From: DATKXU01 sp035528905
GTDB taxonomy: Bacteria; Armatimonadota; UBA5829; DTJY01
NCBI GenBank assembly: GCA_035528905.1
Contig: DATKXU010000040.1
Span: 1-29,273, forward strand
Direction: 5' to 3'
Length of the DNA stretch: 29,273 nucleotides
The notes under the pieces: model-generated
Databases searched by the model: none
What the model saw: only the letters and a program-made list of their open reading frames with translations
What the model was told of the DNA's origin: nothing
Position numbers and translations under genes: made by a program
Shown here: in pieces, positions 23,001 to 29,273 of the stretch
Layout of the letters: every line of letters begins with the position of its first letter
Position numbering within the stretch: position 1 is the first letter of the stretch

Positions 23001-23132
23001 GAGAACACCACCCTGGAATACGAGCGCAGAGGTCGGGCGCGGTTCGAGGAATGTTTCGACCAGAAGCGGGAGACTGAGGCCATACAGGGCGTATATGATG
23101 ATCTTTTGGAGCCGAGCGAGCAGCATGCCTAG
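23001..23132 (+). pseudogene. Remnant of a glycosyltransferase C-terminus (copy A)
   Basis: An open stretch between a TAA (22998) and a TAG (23130) encodes about 43 residues ending GRARFEECFDQKRETEA and VYDDLL, which matches the usual last helices of GT4 enzymes (R-x-R-F-E-E-x-F, then E-x-E-A and VY..LL). There is no start codon and no upstream glycosyltransferase in frame, so only a 3' fragment remains. Bases 23031-23165 match 27601-27735 without gaps at 115 of 135 positions. None of the complete glycosyltransferases in the window has this C-terminus. Confidence 0.7.
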
Positions 23133-23165
23133 AGCCTCTGGTGGGCTGCTTGGAGGCAGCCCGCG
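23031..23165 (+). repeat. Direct repeat, copy A (glycosyltransferase tail plus downstream bases)
   Basis: 135 bases that recur in the same orientation at 27601-27735 with about 20 mismatches and no gaps. The match runs past the TAG stop into 33 bases of non-coding sequence (AGAGCCTCTGGTGGGCTGC, identical in both), so a DNA segment, not just a protein motif, has been shared. Confidence 0.85.
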
Positions 23166-23332
23166 TGGCTGAGGGCCGGGAGACAGAGAACTTCGTCGTG
23201 CTGGACGAGGCCATCGCGCCGAAGAAGCCGGCTAAGCCGAGGGTGATGCTTACTCTGGCTGCCGCTCTCATGATGGGTCCGATATTCGGCGTCCTGGCAG
23301 CCACAGCACAGGGACTCCCCGCCCGGAAGTAA
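23158..23332 (+). pseudogene. Fragment of a wzz 3' end
   Basis: Encodes RVAEGRETENFVVLDEAIAPKKPAKPRV followed by a hydrophobic helix and a stop, which is the C-terminal membrane span and proline motif of a Wzz protein. The first 82 bases match 16277-16358 of the intact gene at 77 positions; after that the two diverge, so it derives from a different wzz allele rather than a fresh copy. It joins the tail of the preceding glycosyltransferase remnant at a shared AGCCCGCG. The open frame to a GTG at 23141 is probably not expressed. Confidence 0.8.
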
Positions 23333-23380
23333 CTAAGGTGGCCGACCGCACCTATCAAAATAGTCTAATGGATATCAGCC

Positions 23381-24970
23381 ATGGCTGTGCAGACTGACAA
23401 TGTACCAACGACGGGGGACACAGCAACCAAGCTAGGACGCTCCGCGGTGCTGATAACAGCTTTCACCGCGATTCAGATATTCTTTCAGTTCTTTATGCAG
23501 ATCTTACTAGCGGCGAAGTTCGGTGCAGCGCGGGCACTCGACTCATACTTTGCTGCGCTTACCATCCCCATCTTTGTTTCGAGCTTATTCACTGGTGTGG
23601 TTTATGTCACGCTTGTACCGATCATAACCGAATGTCGGGCAAACGCCAGCAGTACAAGAGCCATCGATCTTGGTATCCAATTCGCTCGTGCTACGTTTCT
23701 CGCCGTTGGAGCATTCGCGGCGATCATAAGTATACTTTCCAGAATCGTGGCCAAGCTACTTGTTCCCGGATTTGATTCTGAATCCCTACGCCTTACAGCA
23801 GAGTTACTGAGAATCAATGCCACGTCAACCGTATTCTCAGGGACATCAATTGTGCTGGCTTGCATTTACTACTCCCGCCGACAATTCTTCCTGCCTGTGT
23901 TCGCACCGGTAGCAGGAGGCGTAATCACACTGGCTGCAATAGTTTTGTACTCAAATAGGCTAGGGATTTATGCAGCCGCCTGGGGTATGCTTGCTGGAAG
24001 CGTGGCTGGCCTCATCCTCCTTATTCCTGCCCTTCTTAGGGCTGGGGCACGCTTTTTCACATTCAGCTTCGATCATCCTGGACTGAAAACCGGCTTGCGA
24101 CTTATGGCTCCGCTCCTAATAGCTTCTGTCCTTGTACGCACAACGTTGATTACAGACAGGATATTCGCATCCTACCTAGGTGAGGGTACAATCTCCCACA
24201 TCAGCTTTGCTAGCCGGATAACCACGGTTGTCATTGCGCTAAGCGTACAAGGGATCTCGGTATCAATATTCCCTCTCTTGTCCAACGCCGCAGCGAAAGG
24301 AGACATGGCTGGATTAAGCAGACTGTTGCACCTCAGTCTGAGGTGGAGCATTATTGCTACAGGTCTTGTCATGGCAACTGTACTGGCGCTGGGGTGCGAA
24401 GTGGTAAATCTGCTGCTGAAACACGGCGAAGTACTTCCCTCTGATAGTATGGCCATATCAGCGTTGCTAGTTTTGTACACTGGCATGCTGGCAGCCCACA
24501 TCATCGGAAATGGAGTTGTTTCAACGCTCTATTCTCTGAGGGCATCGCGCTTGGTGGCCCTGATCAGCGGCGTAGGGGCGGCATTGTACGTGCCAGCCGT
24601 AGCAATACTTGCAAGCCTCTTCGGGGCAAAGGGCATCGCAGCCGCATCATCAATATTAGCACTTTCGAACCTTTCTTGGTTCGTTGTGTTCCTCCACAGG
24701 CGCTGGGTCAGGCTGCATTGGTCGCAGATTGCACACTACTTGGCCTGCACAGCTGTTGCAGCGTTGGCCGCTGCTGCTATTGAGATGCTTATTCATGGCA
24801 CGTGGGCTAAGACCGACGCCGACATTCTGCAGAGAGCAACCCAACTGATGGTCACATTTGCCGCCGGATTGGTGATATACTGGGTTTGCCTAGCTGCGAT
24901 GAGGTTGGAAGAAGCCAGGTGGCTATGGCAACGTAGTGTGCGACAGCTTGTAAAAGGCAAGTCAGCTTGA
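23381..24970 (+). CDS. MurJ-like (MviN family) lipid flippase
   Basis: A 529-residue membrane protein of the MurJ/MviN branch of the MOP superfamily, with about 13-14 hydrophobic segments. The N-terminus shows the family pattern: FFMQILLAAKFGAARALDSYFAALTIP, then LVPIITE. MurJ flips lipid II for peptidoglycan; copies inside surface-glycan loci probably flip lipid-linked oligosaccharides instead. Length agrees with MurJ proteins (about 510-540). ATG 23381 has no strong ribosome site. The gene follows two remnants and precedes a GT4 gene by 154 bases. With the Wzx protein at 16513 the locus has two flippases, which could serve two glycans or reflect replacement of one module by another. Codon use looks less GC-rich than in the left part of the window. 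Confidence 0.88.
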   Translation: MAVQTDNVPTTGDTATKLGRSAVLITAFTAIQIFFQFFMQILLAAKFGAARALDSYFAALTIPIFVSSLFTGVVYVTLVPIITECRANASSTRAIDLGIQFARATFLAVGAFAAIISILSRIVAKLLVPGFDSESLRLTAELLRINATSTVFSGTSIVLACIYYSRRQFFLPVFAPVAGGVITLAAIVLYSNRLGIYAAAWGMLAGSVAGLILLIPALLRAGARFFTFSFDHPGLKTGLRLMAPLLIASVLVRTTLITDRIFASYLGEGTISHISFASRITTVVIALSVQGISVSIFPLLSNAAAKGDMAGLSRLLHLSLRWSIIATGLVMATVLALGCEVVNLLLKHGEVLPSDSMAISALLVLYTGMLAAHIIGNGVVSTLYSLRASRLVALISGVGAALYVPAVAILASLFGAKGIAAASSILALSNLSWFVVFLHRRWVRLHWSQIAHYLACTAVAALAAAAIEMLIHGTWAKTDADILQRATQLMVTFAAGLVIYWVCLAAMRLEEARWLWQRSVRQLVKGKSA

Positions 24971-25027
24971 CATGCCCGGCCAGCCTACATTAACCGGTCA
25001 TAAGTAACTTGTAAGGCAAGCGCAACT

Positions 25028-25056
25028 TTGCTTTGAGCACCGCAATGGACTATGAT
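25028..25056 (+). promoter_or_regulatory. Possible promoter before the GT4 gene at 25125
   Basis: TTGCTT (25028-25033), 17-base spacer, TATGAT (25051-25056). The predicted start is near 25063, about 60 bases before the TTG start codon. Confidence 0.4.
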
Positions 25057-25124
25057 GGAGCCCGCATGTCACGCTCACACCCAATGGCGGGACCGCTGCG
25101 CGGCAGTTCGAAGACAGGAACTCC

Positions 25125-26333
25125 TTGCACGTTAACGCGGTTATGATGAGAATCCTAGTTGTCACACCAACTTATCTACCCATCGTAGGCGGCGCAGAAG
25201 TCGGCATCTATGAGGTCTACCGCCGACTTGCAGCGCGACATCAGGTGCGCATTCTGACGCCAGACCTGACCGGACATATCCGAGGCTGCCCTGTGTCACC
25301 GGTCGAGTTCGTCCATGAGCTAGACGTGATAAGGTTCCGCGACACCTGGTCAGGAATGAACCTACGAGGACATCGGGTCACAAGAGGCATGATCCCGCCC
25401 TTTTCACTATCCCAGATTTTCCATCTTGCGAGGCAGGTCCGCGAGTTTGCGCCCGATGTCATCAATATGCACTATGCGATACCTGGAGGCCTTGCTGCGG
25501 TCATCAGTCAAAGACTTCTAAGGGTTCCGGTAGTCCTGTCACTGGTTGGCCGGGACGTGCCGGGTCCGCACACCCCTCCCATGTGGAAGCGCTACGTGAA
25601 GGCTATTGCTGGTCAGTGTGCCAGGACCATTCTGATCAGCGACTACTGTCGCCATAGCGTTTTTGGCAGAAATGCCCCCCGTAGTTCCAAGGTCATCCCA
25701 TACGGTACCGATCTGAATAAGTTCAAGTTGCACGTCAACAAGGCTGATATCAGAGCAAAGCTGTGTCTGCCGCCGGATGGCACACTGCTACTGGCGGTAC
25801 AAAGACTAGTGACCGAAAAGCGTGTGGATGTGGTCATCCGTGCGGCAGGCGTGCTGGCGGCCGAGAACAGGAAGTTGCTCCTGGCGATAGTAGGGACAGG
25901 CCCGTGCATGGGTGAACTGATACAATTGGCAACCTCTGCAGGCTTGAATGGTCAAATGCGGTTCCTGGGCCAAGTGCCCCGAGAAGAATTGGTATCCTTA
26001 TACCAGGCGGCCGACATATTCGTCTTCCACTCGACCTACGAGACATTTGGCGTCGTTCTGGTTGAAGCAATGGCTGCAGGACTCCCCATTGTCACTGTAA
26101 ACAACACGGCGATTCCGGAACTGGTGAGAGATGGGGAGAACGGTATTCTGGTACAGCAAAACGATCATTCTGCAATGGCCGCTGCGGTTAACACACTCAT
26201 AGGCGACCCCGCCCTACGTGCGAAGATGGGAGAGTTTGGGGGGCGATTGGCGGCCAAGTATGATTGGCAGACTATCGCTGAACAATACGAAGACGTGTTA
26301 TACGAGGCAGCAGCACATCAAAAGCAACGGTAG
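25125..26333 (+). CDS. GT4-family glycosyltransferase
   Basis: A 402-residue GT4 enzyme. The acceptor-side domain starts MRILVVTPTYLPIVGGAEVGIYE (GGAE loop) and includes PDVINMHYAIPGGLAA; the donor domain includes VIPYGTDLNKF, LLAVQRLVTEKRVDVVIRAA, RFLGQVPREEL and YETFGVVLVEAMAAGLPIV with the paired glutamates, then GENGILV. It closely follows the pattern of the PimB/WbaZ-like enzymes that extend lipid-linked glycans in the cytoplasm. TTG 25125 has AGGA five bases upstream; ATG 25143 or 25146 would give the more usual MRILVV start but lack a ribosome site. The next GT4 gene begins six bases after the stop, so the two are one operon. Confidence 0.92.
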   Translation: MHVNAVMMRILVVTPTYLPIVGGAEVGIYEVYRRLAARHQVRILTPDLTGHIRGCPVSPVEFVHELDVIRFRDTWSGMNLRGHRVTRGMIPPFSLSQIFHLARQVREFAPDVINMHYAIPGGLAAVISQRLLRVPVVLSLVGRDVPGPHTPPMWKRYVKAIAGQCARTILISDYCRHSVFGRNAPRSSKVIPYGTDLNKFKLHVNKADIRAKLCLPPDGTLLLAVQRLVTEKRVDVVIRAAGVLAAENRKLLLAIVGTGPCMGELIQLATSAGLNGQMRFLGQVPREELVSLYQAADIFVFHSTYETFGVVLVEAMAAGLPIVTVNNTAIPELVRDGENGILVQQNDHSAMAAAVNTLIGDPALRAKMGEFGGRLAAKYDWQTIAEQYEDVLYEAAAHQKQR

Positions 26334-26339
26334 AAACCA

Positions 26340-27527
26340 ATGGCGACTATTCTCTATGTCAACCCATCGGGCGATATCAGCGGGGCGGAAAACAGCCTTC
26401 TCTCCCTGATCGAAGCGCTGGGCAATAGAGTTCGGCCGCTCGTAGCCTGCCCATCCCCTGGCAAACTCTCGCAGAGATGTCATGAAATGAATGTGCCTGT
26501 CTTCCCTATACCTTTTGACAATCCAAAACGCAGTACCCTCTATTCCATGTTCATCTTGAGGCCGATTCAAAACCGAAGACTTATTTCGTGTCTCGACGAG
26601 ATAGTACGAACCGAGAAGGTCGACCTAATACATGCCAACTCGTACCTTGTCGGACTGGCATCAAGTGTTGCAGGCAATCAAGCCGGGATTCCAGTAGTAT
26701 GGCACATCCGCGATATCCGTTACGGGCTTAAGCGCATTATAATACGGCGGACTGTGGATTGTTTTCCGGATCGAGTGCTGGTAGTATCCCAGGCAGTGAA
26801 AGAGGCCCTGGGCGAGCGCACTAACGGCAAGGTACAAGTGGTGTACAATGGGATAAGGCCGCGGACCATCACAGACGACCAGCAGGTCTGGAATCGGGCC
26901 GAGCTAAGCATCGCTCCCGACGAACCCCTGGTCGGAAACGCAGGCATACTCACCCGCTGGAAAGGCCAGGACCTGTTTCTTCGGATGGCGCGTAGCGTGC
27001 TCGAAAGAATTCCAAACGCCAGATTCCTGATGATCGGGTCCGCCCACCCGCAGAGCCTGGGCTTCGATGTCGCACTGAAGAAACTGGTTGCGAAACTCGG
27101 AATACAGGACAGGGTCATCTTTACAGGATTCAGGCAGGATGCTCTATCCCTCATCGCTAGCCTCGATGTTTACGTACACGCAGCCCGCGAACCGGACCCG
27201 CTACCTCGAGCGGTGCTGGAAGCTATGTCGGTAGGCACTCCCGTAGTAGCGCCGGCAAATGGTGGAATCCCCGAGGCAATAATTGATGGCGAGTCGGGAC
27301 TGCTCTACCGCACAGCGGATGTGAATGAGGCAGCGTCCCACGTGATAAAACTATTGAAATGCCGCGATCTGTCTCGGAAGATCGGTGAAGCCGCGAAGGA
27401 GCGTATTCGCTGCTGCTTCTCGATGGAAAAATGCGCACAAGCGATATGGCAGGTATACGCCGAGCTGTTACTCCAGGAAGTTCGAGGCGAAGCAGCCAGG
27501 CTGCATGAGCTAGGATGGCGGGTATGA
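26340..27527 (+). CDS. GT4-family glycosyltransferase
   Basis: A 395-residue GT4 enzyme. Visible elements: MATILYVNPSGDISGAENSLL at the N-terminus (SGAE loop), VDLIHANSYLVGLASS, VVWHIRDIRYG, then in the donor domain NAGILTRWKGQDLFLRMA, RVIFTGFRQDALSLIASLDVYVHA and REPDPLPRAVLEAMSVGTPVV with GESGLLY. The glutamate pair of the family is represented by E in REPD and E in LEAM. It sits six bases after the preceding GT4 gene and is probably translated from the same transcript; no strong ribosome site is seen at its ATG. Directly after its stop the sequence runs into a second copy of a decayed glycosyltransferase tail. Confidence 0.92.
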   Translation: MATILYVNPSGDISGAENSLLSLIEALGNRVRPLVACPSPGKLSQRCHEMNVPVFPIPFDNPKRSTLYSMFILRPIQNRRLISCLDEIVRTEKVDLIHANSYLVGLASSVAGNQAGIPVVWHIRDIRYGLKRIIIRRTVDCFPDRVLVVSQAVKEALGERTNGKVQVVYNGIRPRTITDDQQVWNRAELSIAPDEPLVGNAGILTRWKGQDLFLRMARSVLERIPNARFLMIGSAHPQSLGFDVALKKLVAKLGIQDRVIFTGFRQDALSLIASLDVYVHAAREPDPLPRAVLEAMSVGTPVVAPANGGIPEAIIDGESGLLYRTADVNEAASHVIKLLKCRDLSRKIGEAAKERIRCCFSMEKCAQAIWQVYAELLLQEVRGEAARLHELGWRV

Positions 27528-27563
27528 AGGTTGCAGTGGGCCGTCGCCCGCGCTGTGTTACAA

Positions 27564-27591
27564 TTGACAAGAACATTGCCGGGAGTATCCT
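27564..27591 (+). promoter_or_regulatory. Possible promoter before the polymerase gene
   Basis: TTGACA (27564-27569), 16-base spacer, TATCCT (27586-27591). If used, the transcript would carry a ~170-base leader that includes the remnant at 27601. The weak -10 keeps this tentative. Confidence 0.35.
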
Positions 27592-27600
27592 TGGCGCAGC

Positions 27601-27735
27601 GGCCGGGCGCGGTTCGAGGAATGCTTCGACCAGAGCCGAGAGACTGAGGCCGTGCAGGGCGTATACAACGATGTTCTGGGGCCGAGCAGGCAGCACACCT
27701 AGAGCCTCTGGTGGGCTGCCTGGCAGCAGCCCGCG
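27601..27735 (+). pseudogene. Remnant of a glycosyltransferase C-terminus (copy B) and direct repeat
   Basis: Bases 27601-27702 encode GRARFEECFDQSRETEA and VYNDVL followed by TAG, the same glycosyltransferase tail as copy A at 23031. The repeat continues 33 bases past the stop. No start codon or upstream in-frame glycosyltransferase exists; the preceding intact GT4 gene ends with a different C-terminus. The repeat stops at CCCGCG, after which CCGAAG follows, matching a point about 60 bases further into the wzz sequence, so an internal deletion of a longer shared segment is possible. Confidence 0.7.
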
Positions 27736-27769
27736 CCGAAGTACTACGACAATTCACAAAGGATGACCA

Positions 27770-29020
27770 ATGGTTGCCGCCTCTGCCATATGCTTAGCGG
27801 TGTCTTTCTTGTATATGGCCTATGTCGTGGTCCGAAAGAACATTCCGCTCGCCTCTAACTACGGCGTTTACTTCTTGTTCTCGGTCTTGTACTCTGTTCT
27901 TCCGCTGCTGACTTACCTTGGGATTCAGCCGCGATATTGGTTTGTGCACTGGTCGTTGCACGAGTCGAAGTTGCTCATTTCGACGCAGGTCGCGCTGGTT
28001 GCCGCGTGCAGCATGATTTTCGCGTACGTATTCCATACTAAATACAGGTCCGGCAGCACGCACGTACAGCGAAAATCCTCCGTAACCAGGGACGGTTTTC
28101 GATATCCGCTCTTTGCCACGTATATCGTTGCCTGTGCCATCCTCCTGTATTTCGGCCATAAGTATAGCTATACCTCCGGCCGAGGCGAATTAGTCCACTC
28201 ACTGATTTCGAATGCTAAGGTCATACTGGCCTCGATGTATATAGTTTACCTGGTAAGGTACGGTGTTGACCGCTACCTCGCCGTAATGTTTGTTGGGTTT
28301 GCTGCACTGCTTCTGGTGGAGCAGTCGCGGTGGTACTTTATCAGCATATTGGTTGCCACAGCCATGTACTTGCAGGTGACTGGGCGAATCAACAACCGAC
28401 GACTGCTATTAGCGGCTCTACCTATCGTGGCCTTATTGTCATACGTGGGCATCTACCGTTGCGGAGTCCCATTCGAGCATGCAACCTTGCTACTGAGCCC
28501 ATTTTACATCGAGGCCGATTATGGGTCGTATGTTATTCTCCAAACCTATGATTTGATCTACGGCGGACATGTTTGCTTCTACACATTCTTTTCCGACTAC
28601 GTGGTTGACCCAATCATATACCTCATTCCACGGATCATGTTCATGGGCTTCGGGCTTTGTAAGGATACCATCGGGGTGCTGCCCACCTTTATATCCGCGC
28701 ACGAAGGGTATTTGCATGAGTCCTACGCGCCGCAGGGCGGTTTTCACTATATCGCGCAGGCGTCCAGCGCGGTTCCATTTGTCGGTCCGCTGATAATCAC
28801 CTACGCTTTTGCATGGTTCACGGTCGCCGTCGAGAACAGGAAATTCAAGACCAGTCTTCACAACCTATCGTACTATCTGTACTCGGCTGCGTTTATGTTC
28901 GTATTCATCAAGACTCGCTTCGATCTGACCGTAAAGTACTACCTGACGCTTACTATCCCCGCCTTTCTCCTGTTTGGCCTTATAGCCGGGCTTGTCTCAA
29001 GGATGAAAGCATCGAAATGA
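27770..29020 (+). CDS. Wzy-like oligosaccharide repeat-unit polymerase
   Basis: A 416-residue polytopic membrane protein with about 10-11 hydrophobic segments and a larger soluble loop in the C-terminal half (about residues 265-335), the architecture of Wzy/O-antigen polymerases, which join flipped repeat units at the periplasmic face. Sequence conservation in this family is poor, so the call rests on topology, length and context (flippase, Wzz, exporter and glycosyltransferases around it). The loop has FFSDYVVDPIIYLIPRIMF and HESYAPQGGFHYIAQ, a pattern shared by oligosaccharide repeat-unit polymerases. AAAGGA lies six bases before ATG 27770. The stop overlaps the ATG of the next gene by ATGA, so the two are translationally coupled. 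Confidence 0.82.
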   Translation: MVAASAICLAVSFLYMAYVVVRKNIPLASNYGVYFLFSVLYSVLPLLTYLGIQPRYWFVHWSLHESKLLISTQVALVAACSMIFAYVFHTKYRSGSTHVQRKSSVTRDGFRYPLFATYIVACAILLYFGHKYSYTSGRGELVHSLISNAKVILASMYIVYLVRYGVDRYLAVMFVGFAALLLVEQSRWYFISILVATAMYLQVTGRINNRRLLLAALPIVALLSYVGIYRCGVPFEHATLLLSPFYIEADYGSYVILQTYDLIYGGHVCFYTFFSDYVVDPIIYLIPRIMFMGFGLCKDTIGVLPTFISAHEGYLHESYAPQGGFHYIAQASSAVPFVGPLIITYAFAWFTVAVENRKFKTSLHNLSYYLYSAAFMFVFIKTRFDLTVKYYLTLTIPAFLLFGLIAGLVSRMKASK

Positions 29021-29273
29021 ACGTCGGCATTAACGCACAATTATGTTCGCCCTCGTCTTCGTACCGGAATGCCGGCATATCTCGGTACATCCGCCAGCTC
29101 GTCACCTCCCTCGGGGGGTGCCGCCATGCTCCGGAGATGCACCTGTTTCTCCCCGGTATCAACAATGACGAATTTCCTCCGCGCTGCGTGCTGCATCGCT
29201 GCTCCTGGACCAAAGAGAACCCAATGGCCCGAATAGCCTGGGAACAGACTTCGCTGCCCTTTCTGATCAGAAA
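29017..29273 (+). CDS. GT4-family glycosyltransferase, N-terminal part (3' end outside window)
   Basis: The frame opens at ATG 29017, which overlaps the preceding TGA as ATGA, and stays open to the end of the window (about 85 residues). The start MNVGINAQL followed by YRNAGISRYIRQLV is the acceptor-side beginning of GT4 enzymes that have an 'R-N-x-G-I-x-R-Y' glycine loop; IAWEQTSLPFLIR near the end is the conserved next segment of that subgroup. It would continue the polysaccharide operon beyond the window. The donor domain is not visible, so substrate and completeness are unknown. Confidence 0.85.
   Translation, partial: MNVGINAQLCSPSSSYRNAGISRYIRQLVTSLGGCRHAPEMHLFLPGINNDEFPPRCVLHRCSWTKENPMARIAWEQTSLPFLIR

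Noticed and set aside
22822..23358. Minus-strand frames shared by the two repeat copies near 23.1 and 27.6 kb (YALYGLSL / YALHGLSL)
   Set aside because: The conserved peptide is just the antisense of the glycosyltransferase tail; on the plus strand the same DNA gives a meaningful C-terminus and a stop at the same place in both copies.

Overview
The window reads as one contig piece from a GC-rich, outer-membrane-bearing bacterium, probably an uncultured or deep-branching lineage. The pointers are a Wza/SLBB polysaccharide exporter (outer membrane), a GlmL plus KOW-domain gene pair, a small glycine-tailed RRM protein and many REP-like or heptameric repeats of the kind common in environmental genomes. 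Armatimonadota or a similar group is my best guess, but no rRNA or other marker gene is present to fix it. There is no tRNA, rRNA, CRISPR array or transposase in the window.

Left part (1-9.3 kb), mixed housekeeping and accessory genes: the 3' end of an FGGY sugar kinase; a small unknown protein made of two tandem copies of a ~55-residue unit; a membrane-anchored metallophosphoesterase; a 165-bp convergent gap packed with three different palindromic repeats; a lone minus-strand 838-residue protein joining a PD-(D/E)XK restriction-type nuclease domain to a P-loop NTPase (candidate single-gene defence protein); an RRM RNA-binding protein with a strong promoter, long leader and clear terminator; and glmL followed by its KOW-domain partner, separated by a four-helix-bundle (S23-type) gene that lies inside a 16-bp perfect inverted repeat.

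Right part (9.4-29.3 kb), a surface-polysaccharide locus: a methyltransferase and a GT4 glycosyltransferase; a secreted phosphodiester glycosidase; a strong promoter followed by the Wza-like exporter and Wzz-like chain-length protein; a minus-strand block (Wzx-type flippase, a nitroreductase-pyruvyltransferase fusion, a GT4 enzyme); then plus-strand genes for a GT-B glycosyltransferase, a MurJ-like flippase, two GT4 enzymes, a Wzy-like polymerase and the start of another GT4 enzyme. Together these supply sugar transfer, modification, flipping, polymerisation, length control and export by a Wzx/Wzy-type route. No initiating phosphoglycosyltransferase or Wzc-type kinase is visible in this window.

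The most telling structure is in the polysaccharide locus. A fragment of the wzz 3' end recurs 6.9 kb downstream in the same orientation, and a decayed glycosyltransferase 3' tail occurs twice, 4.6 kb apart, also in the same orientation. These direct repeats bracket two adjacent gene blocks, which suggests module-by-module replacement of the locus by recombination.
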